The translations under genes were made by a program, and so were the position numbers. Below are positions 11,086 to 24,266 of a stretch of DNA of 64,000 nt, piece after piece; positions within the stretch are counted from its first letter, which is position 1; every line of letters starts with the position of its first letter. Origin of the DNA: Climacteris rufus (taxonomy: Eukaryota > Chordata > Aves > Passeriformes > Climacteridae); the NCBI GenBank assembly GCA_013398175.1, contig VZRZ01000586.1, forward strand, positions 870,420 to 934,419, in the 5' to 3' direction. The notes beneath the pieces were generated by a model. The model ran no database searches and had not been told where the DNA came from. It worked only from the letters and a program-made list of their open reading frames with translations.

Positions 11086-12891
11086 ATGTTCCTCTATTTT
11101 AGGTGACTCAATTGCTCTTGAATTTACTATCTCTTTCCATAGACTTAAAAGAGTTACAATCAATCACAGTGCATCCAGACCTCGTTGGAATAAGCCCACA
11201 TCCATATCCAGTTAATTTATCCCCTTTTGTTCAGTTGTCTACCTCAGGAAAAGAATAAATTCTTCCATGCCTATTAGCTTCTCTTGAGACATACAACTCA
11301 CCCTGGCTCAGAGGATTCACACTGTAAGGATTCCAAAATTTCCAGTACAGTAAGTTTGTGATTTCAGTTTTCTTTCATAGTGTTCAGAATTAGAATGACC
11401 TTTAGCTATAATTAAATTCCCATGGATATGTTTAGATAATTTTCTAAAAGTTGATTGACCAAATATTTAGATGATGTCTCAGACTGGCTTTTAATGTGGA
11501 ACACTTTACTAGTTCTTCTGCACTTTTAAAAGAGCTTTTTAAAAATATATCTTTAACAAAAATCCCCTATTTTAAAAGATATATATACCTGAAATAGTTT
11601 CTTTTTTTACTCCTGACAGTTATCCTTCTGGGGGGCCGCAGGGCAGAAAAAGTCTCTGACAGGAGCAGTATTTTCTTTGTTGAGGAAATCCTAACAGATT
11701 AGTTTATTTGGCCATGAAGGTTGTTCTTTATAGAGCACTTTGAAAGCATAAGCAGAGCAAAGAATGCTTGAAAGTGCATGGAATTTGATTTACATTTTTA
11801 GAACAAAGAAACAAATGAAAATGTGACTATTGTCTTTATCTTCAGTGTTATTGTATGTGGTATCCTTCTATAATCTTCTCTTGTAATGATACTTAATAGC
11901 TGCCTTTGAGATATTAATGGAAATTGTCACAGGCAAGGGAGATATTACTGCATGTAATGAAGCAAAGGAAGACTGAAGGGAAAAAAAGAACAATAAGTGA
12001 AATCTGAACAAATAAAAGAATTTAGCTAATTTCTGAAAGTTAACCCTTTATGTGGGTAATTGTCATAAAATCAAGCTGAGTGAATGCTGTTGCTATTTAG
12101 CATATTAGTACACTCTTCATGAAATCTTACAGAGCAGTTACAGTACATAGATTTTGGATCTAAGAATTTAAGTGTATATGATTTATCAGCCCTTAACATA
12201 TCATTATAACTATGCTACTATAAAGTACGTCCAATTTTTCATACTCTATGCTAAATGAATTCCTGAGGATTATGTGTTCTTCAACTAATTCATAACTAGG
12301 AAGACAAATAAAAATATTTTTAAAAGGAAAAAATTACAATTTGGGTAGAAAATACAACTCTTGTCAAAATACAAATATGGGGATCATATCTAGACATATT
12401 TCCCACTATCTCTCCACTCATCTAATGTCTAGGAACATTACTGTTGCATAGCAAGCAATTGTCCTGACCAGCTAGACTAGAAGCATATGAATGGAAGCTG
12501 TAAAACATAAATTAATACCTTAATAAATATATTGGCATTTTGTAGTAAGTTTTCAACTGTCATCATGTTTTGGTAATGGAATATTTAGTGAAACACAAAC
12601 AAAAATTAACACCCAAATGGAAGCTACAACACTTGACAATAGCTTGCTCACTGCTTGTTTGTCTGACCCAGAGAAGGAGAAATTTTTAAAACATTAACTG
12701 TTTAGTTTTAGTTATAAGATATTTTATTTAAACTACATATTTATGTTAACCTAAATATATTTAGTTAAAAAATTAAAAAATGAAAATTACATTAGGCCTG
12801 CATAAAGGTCTAAATTTGCTGCGATTGGTTTGAATAATTACAATTAATAGAAAACTATTTTTAATACATTGTATACTTATATTTTGCCATA
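11086..12891. other. Unannotated AT-rich stretch
   Basis: About 1.8 kb of AT-rich sequence with no recognisable gene, RNA or repeat, ending where the duplicated 2-kb segment begins. Confidence 0.55.
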
Positions 12892-14890
12892 GTTTTGGAA
12901 GAAGTCATGGAATTGATAAAGGTTATTGACGTAAACCCTGAGAAAACCTTTGTTGAAATGATTAATCTGGAAATGATAGTCATTCCTGCAAAGAAGTCTA
13001 TTCTTTTCTATATTCATTGTCTGTAATGAAATAGTTCAGAAATGTAAGGAAGGTAAAAAAAGAACAAAACCCCAGAAAACAAGGAAGGTTGAATGGTTTT
13101 TTTTGCTTGTTTGTTTGCATTTGGTTTTGTGTGTGTGTAGGGTTACTTTTGGTGTGTGTGTTGGGTTTTTTTGTTTGGTTTGGATTTTTTTGTTTGGTTG
13201 TTTATTTTATTTTTTTTTAACCTGTGAAATGAGTATGGAACAATCAGTTCTACTGTATCTGGAACTTGAAATTACACTGATTAGAAAAAATAGGTAGAAC
13301 TTCATTAAAGTTGGTTTGTTTTTTAAATATACAAACAGAAAACTTGCTTACAAACCCAAGCATCTTATGCATGTAATGTGTATGTAATGTTGTTTTATAC
13401 ATATATAAATATATATATAAATATATAATAAAATACATTAAAAGATGCATTTTAATGGAATTGTACTTTTCATCCAACTGGAATTTTAAAATATCAGAAG
13501 TCAAAAATTGTTACTTAATCACTAAAAAAGAAAATTATCATGTGATTTTATGACAAGAAGAATTAATTTAGTGAATTTTATTTATGACATTTACTGCCTG
13601 TTCAAATGTATGTGCTTAGTGTATCCATCTAAAGTTAAAGAAATGCCAAATTTGTTCTAATGCTATAACTATGAGACTTACCAGCTGATGACATCAAGTA
13701 ATAGAAATATAAATCCAAAGAACAAAGAATCTGATCTTATGTAATAAATAGCTATATATACCTGCTGCAGTTATATTTATACATATGAACATAACCAGAT
13801 TTAAGAGGCAGACAAGAATGTAGTTGATTAGGCATGACTGGGAAGAACAAAAGTTTAAGAAAATAAAGAAAGATAAGAAAGATTAAAACAATATAAGTTT
13901 CTAGAATCTCAGATGATTTATTCAAAATGCTGTTATTAAAATTATCAGCTAAAATTGCCTTGACTTAAATAGATGCTCAGCAATGCAACTAATGGACTAC
14001 TTCTGAGCCTAAAGGTGATATAAGATTGAAGTGAATAAAATAGCCATGCACTTCCTTTTACAGGATATTCATTTGTTGATAGATTCTCGGACAAAACCAC
14101 AGAGTTTGGACATTCACAAGCAATACTCTTAGACAAATTGTGCTGTGTGTTGCTGTATGGAAGTCTGAGATTTCTACAAGAAATCTTAAGGGATATGTGT
14201 GAAGTGTAAACAGGAAATCCTTAGGGAGTATTTATTATGTCTAGAAGTTTAATACACAAAAAATGGAAAATGGAAATCCCAACTTATAAACCAAATTCTG
14301 AAAAAAAAAATCACAAATTTTGTGGTTACTTTTATTTTTTAATGTTTTTCCTGACTTTAAGTCAAGACATTCTCTGCAATTGTTTCTTAGTTAATGTTTT
14401 AAAAGCAACAAATTTTGAAAAACAAACATACCCCAAGCCTGTACTCAGATGATTCCTAAGACATTCTAGTAAACGTGCCTTACAATTTTTACCTGAAATT
14501 TGTAGCAGGCTAACATTCTCTGTGCAAAGATGGTGACTTGTGAACTGAGTACTTGAAACAAATGTTCCATCTAAATCACCTGTGCTATCACAGAAGAAAG
14601 AAAAATATACATTTTCCAAGGCTTTGAGGGGAGGTATTTGTTGACTCTAAAATAAGTTACAGAACATTCCCTTCATTTTCAGACTGTTAATGCTTATCCA
14701 TGGCTTAAGTAAGAATACTTACTTTTTCTCTTCAATTGTGAACATTACAAACAGAGATTAGTGGCCTTTCACTTCAGAGCTGTCAGAGTTAAAGTGACAT
14801 GAAGCTATTAACATTCTGTTGCAAGTGGCCAGAAGCTTCCTCTGAGATTCCTCTGCCTTTTGGTTTTAAGGTTTGTTGTTTTTTTTTTTT
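12892..14890 (+). repeat. 2.0-kb tandem duplication, copy 1
   Basis: This copy begins gttttggaagaagtcatgg and ends in a run of 12 T immediately before the N at 14891. The same sequence restarts at 14892. I see only two differences from copy 2: one fewer T in the run at 13210-13218 and one fewer T in the terminal run. It holds an AT dinucleotide-rich patch (about 13398-13432) and G/T-rich low-complexity sequence (about 13095-13215). Short open frames in it recur identically in copy 2, and none resembles a gene. Confidence 0.97.
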
Positions 14891-14891
14891 N
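14891..14891. other. Single-N assembly gap
   Basis: One N lies between a T homopolymer and the restart of the duplicated segment. A one-base gap is a typical placeholder when a scaffolder estimates a zero or negative distance between contigs. Confidence 0.95.
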
Positions 14892-16892
14892 GTTTTGGAA
14901 GAAGTCATGGAATTGATAAAGGTTATTGACGTAAACCCTGAGAAAACCTTTGTTGAAATGATTAATCTGGAAATGATAGTCATTCCTGCAAAGAAGTCTA
15001 TTCTTTTCTATATTCATTGTCTGTAATGAAATAGTTCAGAAATGTAAGGAAGGTAAAAAAAGAACAAAACCCCAGAAAACAAGGAAGGTTGAATGGTTTT
15101 TTTTGCTTGTTTGTTTGCATTTGGTTTTGTGTGTGTGTAGGGTTACTTTTGGTGTGTGTGTTGGGTTTTTTTGTTTGGTTTGGATTTTTTTGTTTGGTTG
15201 TTTATTTTATTTTTTTTTTAACCTGTGAAATGAGTATGGAACAATCAGTTCTACTGTATCTGGAACTTGAAATTACACTGATTAGAAAAAATAGGTAGAA
15301 CTTCATTAAAGTTGGTTTGTTTTTTAAATATACAAACAGAAAACTTGCTTACAAACCCAAGCATCTTATGCATGTAATGTGTATGTAATGTTGTTTTATA
15401 CATATATAAATATATATATAAATATATAATAAAATACATTAAAAGATGCATTTTAATGGAATTGTACTTTTCATCCAACTGGAATTTTAAAATATCAGAA
15501 GTCAAAAATTGTTACTTAATCACTAAAAAAGAAAATTATCATGTGATTTTATGACAAGAAGAATTAATTTAGTGAATTTTATTTATGACATTTACTGCCT
15601 GTTCAAATGTATGTGCTTAGTGTATCCATCTAAAGTTAAAGAAATGCCAAATTTGTTCTAATGCTATAACTATGAGACTTACCAGCTGATGACATCAAGT
15701 AATAGAAATATAAATCCAAAGAACAAAGAATCTGATCTTATGTAATAAATAGCTATATATACCTGCTGCAGTTATATTTATACATATGAACATAACCAGA
15801 TTTAAGAGGCAGACAAGAATGTAGTTGATTAGGCATGACTGGGAAGAACAAAAGTTTAAGAAAATAAAGAAAGATAAGAAAGATTAAAACAATATAAGTT
15901 TCTAGAATCTCAGATGATTTATTCAAAATGCTGTTATTAAAATTATCAGCTAAAATTGCCTTGACTTAAATAGATGCTCAGCAATGCAACTAATGGACTA
16001 CTTCTGAGCCTAAAGGTGATATAAGATTGAAGTGAATAAAATAGCCATGCACTTCCTTTTACAGGATATTCATTTGTTGATAGATTCTCGGACAAAACCA
16101 CAGAGTTTGGACATTCACAAGCAATACTCTTAGACAAATTGTGCTGTGTGTTGCTGTATGGAAGTCTGAGATTTCTACAAGAAATCTTAAGGGATATGTG
16201 TGAAGTGTAAACAGGAAATCCTTAGGGAGTATTTATTATGTCTAGAAGTTTAATACACAAAAAATGGAAAATGGAAATCCCAACTTATAAACCAAATTCT
16301 GAAAAAAAAAATCACAAATTTTGTGGTTACTTTTATTTTTTAATGTTTTTCCTGACTTTAAGTCAAGACATTCTCTGCAATTGTTTCTTAGTTAATGTTT
16401 TAAAAGCAACAAATTTTGAAAAACAAACATACCCCAAGCCTGTACTCAGATGATTCCTAAGACATTCTAGTAAACGTGCCTTACAATTTTTACCTGAAAT
16501 TTGTAGCAGGCTAACATTCTCTGTGCAAAGATGGTGACTTGTGAACTGAGTACTTGAAACAAATGTTCCATCTAAATCACCTGTGCTATCACAGAAGAAA
16601 GAAAAATATACATTTTCCAAGGCTTTGAGGGGAGGTATTTGTTGACTCTAAAATAAGTTACAGAACATTCCCTTCATTTTCAGACTGTTAATGCTTATCC
16701 ATGGCTTAAGTAAGAATACTTACTTTTTCTCTTCAATTGTGAACATTACAAACAGAGATTAGTGGCCTTTCACTTCAGAGCTGTCAGAGTTAAAGTGACA
16801 TGAAGCTATTAACATTCTGTTGCAAGTGGCCAGAAGCTTCCTCTGAGATTCCTCTGCCTTTTGGTTTTAAGGTTTGTTGTTTTTTTTTTTTT
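14892..16892 (+). repeat. 2.0-kb tandem duplication, copy 2
   Basis: This is a direct repeat of 12892-14890, offset by 2000 and then 2001 bases after one extra T at 15210-15219. It ends in 13 T that run directly into CCCCCC (16893-16898) and unique sequence. Copy 1 has the natural left flank and copy 2 the natural right flank, as expected if two contigs covering the same locus were placed end to end instead of merged. Confidence 0.97.
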
Positions 16893-19189
16893 CCCCCCGT
16901 ATCAGAAGATCATGAAACCTCTTATTTTGCACTGTTTTCATGAAGATCACCCATTCCCTTTTCACTTGAATTAGGCACTGGCAGAGTATCTTCCAATTAC
17001 TAGTGCTCCTTCGCAGCTCCAGATATTATACACCTCAGAAAGTCAGATTATCCCATATAAACTACTTTATGATGTTCCACGTGGAAGACTTTGAAAGCAA
17101 TAATTAGAAGGCATCAGTTATACCTATGAGATGACCAGTTATAAAAGGAAATGAGTATTATTCTTATAGCACTCCTGTTGGATTTATACCCCACTACCAC
17201 AAGAGCTCAGCAAAAATACCCTATAAGTACATATCTCTAAATATGAAACAAAATCCAAAAAATAGGAGAAAAGATGGACAGGAATCTGGAGAAAGATTAA
17301 GCAAGGATACATAAGTAGTGTTTATACTTTTGTATTCTGTTACTTTTTATTTCCTTGTTACTTTATGGTCTCCTATCTGCTTATAGGTTGACAAAATGAA
17401 GATATCTTTCATTTACAGAGTTTTTCGGGACAGCTTCTAGAATCTCTGGATAAGCTTTAATCTGTCTGAAAATTTGCCCATTTTGCAGTAAGTACAAAGA
17501 GCTATTCACATATTAAGGAGACTTAGAGCAAATTGCCTCCAACATGCGTGGAATGGAAAAGATTTTCCACTGTGCAAATGCTGACAGGGGCCATTTTCAC
17601 TGCTGTGAAGATGTGAGGTGAAACATTTGGCTTATTGAATACACTGGAAGTTTTGATAACAACTTTAGACACCACCTCACAAAGTTTTATACGTTGCAAG
17701 TTAAAGACCACTTTCTGTAGATATAAACCTGAGGCTTCCTATCCATTTGCACATCCTTTCTCACTCTTTACTTCTTATCCTGCTCAGATATTTTCACCTT
17801 TGAATACGATTTCTTCTGCTTTTCTTAAAATTTTATACTAAGCGTTTCCATATAGCTGTATTTATTTAACAGCTATCATAAATGCTATTACAGCCATGTT
17901 GTTTTTACTTGCAGCAGAGCTAAACTTTGTGCTTCTAAAAAGCATAAAAATTTTCAAGGGAACAATAACTTCATGTATTGGTTCATACAGAATGTTACTA
18001 TGAGAACACAGTGACATTTGCAATAGGAGTTGTAGTGAGAAAATAGGGAAAATTCTTTTTTTTTTCTGTGAAAGACTAAATGGCTTTTTTAAACTTGCAA
18101 AAGCAGCATTTCACAGTCCATTACCATTTAGGAAATTATGGTTTTGGTTTCTTGCAGGTACCAGATTTTAACAACCTTGAGCTAAAATCCTTGACCTTGA
18201 TCAGCACTTTGATTGTCTGATGTCTTCCAACGCTGGATATATCAGCAGCCATTTTACCACTTTTAGCTTGTCTTTAAAAAAACAGACAAAGTCTGAAAAA
18301 CCTTTATAAAACAGGAACAAGCACACAACTGAAGTCTTGTCTTTAAAGTTTAGAACTTTTTAAATACAAAGAACTTGACTGTTAATGTGCAGAATTAACA
18401 ATGATTGTTTTCCATGCTTACCTGCACTTTTAAAAAAAAGCTGGAATAAATTCAACTGAATTTAACACAGTTAGACAAATCTATTCTAGCTAGTTAATTC
18501 ATATAAACCTAGAAGAAGGTGTTATCACACTTACTTTATAAATGAGGAGAGAGAGGTGGAGATGAAAGCTCAACATAAAAACTAAGATTAAAACTCAACC
18601 CTTATCATAAAAGACGCCAACAATGAATGGGTTTGGATGCTGCAAAGCAATACCTCAATATATTTGCAAAATAAAATAAGATATGTATTGGTAGTTAAAA
18701 CAGGATAGTCAAAAAATAAAACCAGCAACCGTCTTTCTAAGGAATATACAGAACTCTTCATTTTAAATGAAGGAGATCACAACTTTTTATGTACACTCAG
18801 AAACTACTTTTAAAATTTCGAACTATCTCTACAGATAGTTTCACTGACATTGGGACAAAGTTTTAAAATTAATTGCAATTATTTAGATTACATTCTAAAC
18901 TTGAAAACACTTTGAATAAAAATAAAGACCCCATCTTGCGCAAATCTCAAGTTGTTTTAACTGAAGTAGAAGAGATATTCAGGTACAGCAGAATATGATT
19001 CACATTAAACCTCATGAGTCAGAAACAGAATGACATTCCCTCCTTCTAAAACTGTGGGGAAAGAAAGAAAGAAAAACAACAGCCTCTCTGTAAATTATCA
19101 TCTCTGATTACAGGGAAGAAAAAAAAAAAAAAAAAGAGGAAAGCACGAAGCATGTTGCAGTGTAACGAGCACTACCTGAGAGCTGCACT
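16893..19189. other. Unannotated AT-rich stretch
   Basis: This begins with a C6 run after the poly-T tract. No gene or known repeat is seen. It holds a 17-base A run at 19119-19135 and a short GAAA-type repeat near 19060-19076. Confidence 0.5.
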
Positions 19190-19450
19190 TCCCCGCATAT
19201 GGCCTCATTCTGTACATAGTGAAATCAGTAACAAGGGTTCTTCTTGACTTGAGTGGATTCAAGATTGAGTTTATTGGCGCTGTGCCCAAGAGGCATCATT
19301 GAAACTGTAAGAGCAAGGCCTGAGACTCCAGTGGGAATCCATGCATTGACTGAAGCATGTCCTTAAGCAGATATCTGACTCCCATAAAGTCAACAGATTT
19401 AAATATGTACTTTAAACCAAGAACATGCTTTGTTGAATCTTGGCCTTTGG
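19190..19450. repeat. Probable ancient amniote interspersed repeat
   Basis: Several phrases here recall a very old repeat seen across turtles, crocodilians and birds, whose copies carry variants of 'cccattgaagtcaatggga' followed by alternating 'taagcacatgctt' blocks and 'ctgaatcggggcc'. The present sequence reads 'cccataaagtcaacagattt' and then 'aagaacatgctttgttgaat' and 'cttggcctttgg'. The match is from memory and diverged, so the call and boundaries are tentative. Confidence 0.4.
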
Positions 19451-22400
19451 CAATTATTTGAGACATCAAGTTTTACTTACTTTACAATTGAGCTACTAAA
19501 ACATTTTGGAAAAAAATAATGTCAGTAATCATTTTTATTGAGGTTTTTACATTAAAAAAAAGAATTGCTAAATGTATTATTAATTAATAAACAACAGGGG
19601 CACACTTAGTTTTATTGTAAAAAGGGTTTGCTCTTGTCATTCCTGGAAGCATTGCTGCATCAAATTAAAAAAATTAAAAAAAAAGAAAACAGGCTTAAAC
19701 AAGCTCTATGGATATAAATTGGCCTTGCTCATAAAGATATAGTTTTAGAGATCCCTCTTCTGCAACAGGTGAAGAGTGTCCTCACAGACACTTGCACAAA
19801 CTTGTAAAGCTGTAGACTTCCTTTTGCAGAAAATGGAGAGAAAGAGCTTTCTTTAAATATGGATACAGAAATTATGAAAAAAATTCAAGAATATTGCTAA
19901 TTTATAAATATCTGAAGTTAACTGGATTTGATAGATGTTCAGAACCTTAGAAAACCAGAATATTTATCAAGATGAATGATAGTGATACAAGAACTCATTT
20001 TTTAATACATGTTTTAAAAGGATTTATACAGGCATATGTGTAGAGACATGTCCATACACGCAGATATAGATATATACTGATTTTAGAGGTAGATATATAC
20101 TTTTTTTTTAAGCCCTTTAGTACAACTGGTTGAATTCCTCATTCTCAATTTATTAAATACTGTATTTATATTCTTGGTATTTCACAATCACTTGTGAAAT
20201 GAACTTCAGTTCCATTAATGTGTTTGATAACTGTGGAGACTGAAAAATCAGTCTACTTTTAAAGAATTTTATTGCTAAAAGGATTGAACTAAACTTAATT
20301 CTGAAATCATCCTCACTGTTATTTGGAAAGCTATTCTCAATTAGGTTGCTGGGATGCATAAGTATGGATATAATTAATCTATTCTTCTTTTTGAACTGAT
20401 TTAATAGACACTTTCTCAGACTCCCCCAACTTCATAAAATACAAATTTCCATATTTACAGAAATTTACTTCTGTTCATTCTTTTCATTAAAAAAACATGC
20501 ATTTTGAGAGTATTCTAAGGAATTTCTAGGAAAAGAAGTTGCTTGTGAATGTGAAAGTGGGAGCATATTAATTTACTTTTTTTGAGAGAGTTCTTCCTTT
20601 ACTAAGCAAAACTGCTTATTCTCCCCAAGAAGGGACATAATGATTTGCTTAAAAAAGAATGTGCACTCATCCCTTTCCCTGCAATATCCTTAAGTAATTT
20701 ATAAGTGCTTATTTCAAACTGAGGAGTTTGACAGTGCCCCTAGTGAATCTTGATATACATGTCTTACAATTCATACACAAATGATGCTACATGAAATATT
20801 CATTAGAAATACTCTAAATTATGTACCAAACAACGAGGGTACTGTCATTGTCACACTTTTCGTCTGGTAAATATCCCAGTGGGCACAATGAATTCACTTA
20901 TATCTCACAAAGAGTTTCCCAACATGTTTCAATTATTTATCTTATGACTACAATTTACCATGTGCACATTCATGTTTTTGTTTTTCACTTTTCTGAAACA
21001 CACTCCCATATTCAGTGCAGTAAAATACATAAAACCTATAAAGAAAGGAATCAGCTTATACTTAACTAAAGTGAAATACATTTCAAAGCCGTTTTTCTGT
21101 TTAGACTGCTTTGATATCTGGTCGTAGCATAAACAGAATAGACTTCAAGAAGAACGTGTTAAGTGTTTTTAAAACCTCCAGAAGAATTCCCCATTAATTT
21201 AAAGTGAAGCACACATGGAGAGAATGCTGGAAAATGGATCTCTACCACATTTACAACAAGCAGACATCATATAATGATAAGAAGCAACAGGTCTTCATGT
21301 GATGAGATGAATGGTGTCATTTTTAACTTCTTAAAAGGCAGATGAAGAGCACATGGTACTTCCTTGACACATGATGCCAAATGACACTTATCACTTAAAA
21401 TAAGTAGCTAGAATTCTCAGACATAATAGATCCATTTGGAAAGTGCACAGAACAATGCTAACTTCTTACAAATATTTAACATCTTCTGACATGTCACATT
21501 TCATTATTCAATAATATAAACTAGCATAAACTTGGTTTTTAAAGTAAATTTAATACAAACTTAAATTACTCTACCCACTCTACCCACACTTTTCAGTGCC
21601 TTAAGCTACCTTTAAAGTAGGGGTGGCTTGCAGATAGATTACTGACACACTGAAGATCCTGCACAATGGTAGAGACAAGGTCTATAAGAAGAAGCTTTTC
21701 TAATGTACATTTCTCTTAACCCAATGTTATGGTTATACACAGATAATGTGTAAGTAAAGACAGAAGGCCAGGTTTGAACTTGCCTGGGCTGATGACAGTG
21801 CTAACGAAAGAGAACACAGACTCTGACACAACAATACTAACAAGAAAATTCCATTTTCATTTTCTGGTTTACCAAGGGTTCCAGGGGAAGTCATGGTGTA
21901 AGTGGTCCTCCCACCAATCTGATTAGGCACCCCTACTACTGCTCCCCACTGGTTGTACTCACAGTTGATACAACTGGGAGAATGCTGTGTAAGCACGTCA
22001 GAATCTTAAAAAAATGTATTTATTGTCAGGGAAGGAGAAGGACGTCTAGCCAGGAGCACCTTCCAAGTGCAATGGTATGAATAGGTGTTCAGGCAGCACA
22101 ATTTTGGTGAAAAAACATAACACGGAAGCCAGAGAGAGTGAAATGGGAGGTGACTTCCTCTGCCAAGCTTGCATGGAGACTGCATGAAGAGTTTAGATAA
22201 TTGATTTTTTTTTCCCAAATTCATTTCTTCTTGGTAGCATCAGGAACATCAGTTTGAAAGCATATAGATTTCTAGATTTTATATAGCCACAGCTATTAAA
22301 GTTAAACTTTGACAGTTTTGGAGAAAACCATGCTTTTCAAGTATTGAAAGTCACGAAAAATAAAACTTTCTTACATAATTTATCCTTCTCTAATTCTAAC

Positions 22401-24266
22401 AGCACTACAGGGTAGATTTTCTTTGATATATGAAACTCCTTCCATGTAAAAAGATCTTAATTCTCGTGTTTTTAAGAAAATTATTATTATTTCTCCTTTT
22501 CCCATTATGCTACAAGAAGGAAAAATATAAATATTATAGTTTTTTGGGTTTTTTTTTTATTGCAGCTCAAAACTCAGAACTAGTATAAAAAATTGAACTA
22601 TTTCATTTTATCACTCTTGCGAACAACTGATTTAGTTTTAAAAGCACTAGTCAAAAATAGAACACTACAGAGAGTTGTAGAAACCATGTAACAAAAATGA
22701 TGTTAATTAAAAACCTTAAAAGCAATGTCTAGAGAAACTCTAGTTATTTTAAAAACATCTAAAAATGAATTATGGCAATATACCTCTGTGACTGTTAACC
22801 TTTTCTGATTTGTAGACACTTGAATGTTTACATCTCCTTAAAGAACATCACAAATACAAACTAGTTAACCATGTTTTGTGGACATTTTAAAGTAATATAT
22901 TTATAGAGAAAAAGAAGTTGAAAACTTTGAGTTTAGCAATAGTGGCATTTTTTTTTCAAAAAAATGTTAATGCTGAATGCAATATATGTTTAGCAAGGCA
23001 AACAGAGGACAGATGATATATAATTTGTTTCTATGATACTGTTGAAAAATGAAAAGATTTCATTAACAAACTGGATTTGCAGACTCAGTTTTAAATACTA
23101 CTTCTACTCTCACTCTTTATGCCGACTAGGAAGACAAGATGCCTCAGGAAGGTAAGTGATATATAAAAGGTTTTGTTGTTTCTTTCTGTATTACCCCTTT
23201 TTATAAATAATTACTCCCTCTCATAGCATCCTGGCCAAAGCTCATTGGCATTGTATGTTTACTAGAAAGCAGGGGAAAAAATCCAGCAACTATCAATACA
23301 TGTTATTAAATTTCAGGTGGAAATGCTTCCATTTATGTAACACTTTACTGCCTAACACACATTACGGCTATTGACCAATTTCTCTAAGTTTAAGGTTAAG
23401 GCTATGCTAGACCATGACACTTTTGTAAAATTATTTTCTACATTGGTGAAACCTGCAAAAATAAGAATATAAAGCAGATGATGCATTTCTCTTAGGTAAA
23501 ACAATGTTAAGAATAAAATTATGTGGTTTTTTTAAGGTAGAAGCTAGTTGTTTAATGTTAGATTGGTTTTCTGAGTACATATATAAAAAACTATTAATAA
23601 ACCCTCTGCTATAAACTTTCAGCAGCTGATGCCGAAGAATTCAGTGCTCTGTAACCATTTCTGTCACTGATTTCTTATGAAACTTTGTGGAAGTGAACAA
23701 GTTGAGACGTTAGGATTTAAATCGTCATTTAGTCTGGTGGCTGATGTTTTTTGGTGGCTGTGACAGAGCAGGCACTGGTCTACATAGCTCATTTCTAGCC
23801 CTTGGAGGAGCTCTAAGCAGCAGATGTGTGGGTAGCTTCTGGTTGGCCCTCCTTTGATTTGGTGACAGTGTCAGCTTAGGCAGTGCTTGCTGCCATTTAT
23901 TTCTGCTCCCATCCCATTTCTGCTCATCATCCCTTATTTCAGCAGGAAAAGTGTTTGCTAATTTGCAGAGCAGATTGCCAAACTGGTCCAGTTTTCAGTT
24001 TCAAATTCCACTTCTCTAGTTTCCCAGTGGCCTTCTCCACAAACACAGTGCAGCCACTGCCACTCAGAAGTACAGTGAGTTGTGGTTCTGATAGTAACTG
24101 CTGAGTGATTAAAGCAGTTAAGTGACAAATTTCTATTTTAATGGAAAGTGCCACACAACCAGCCCGCAAAAATTCTTTCACCTTTCTGTTAATGGAGCAC
24201 TTCTGAGCTCATCAGGGGCCATGAGTCTAGAGGTGAAAAGTAATTGATTTATTTTGAATATCCATT
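19451..24266. other. Unannotated AT-rich stretch with one candidate micro-exon
   Basis: This is nearly 5 kb with no recognised gene or repeat. The only exon-like signal I noted is at 23130-23151. Sequence from about 23700 to 24240 is somewhat richer in G and C and lies directly against the 3' end of a reverse-strand CR1 copy. Confidence 0.5.
23130..23151 (+). other. Candidate 22-nt micro-exon
   Basis: A pyrimidine-rich tract (about 23101-23120) and an acceptor AG at 23128-23129 precede 22 bases that end in GAAG followed by GTAAGT, a perfect donor. An ATG at 23139-23141 lies in a fair context (A at -3) and would begin M-P-Q-E. Such signals arise by chance in tens of kilobases, and no partner exons are identified. 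Confidence 0.15.

Noticed and set aside
13250..13504. Identical 84-codon frames in both duplicated segments (also 15251-15505)
   Set aside because: They look conserved only because the segment is duplicated, probably by the assembly; the sequence is AT-rich and low complexity.
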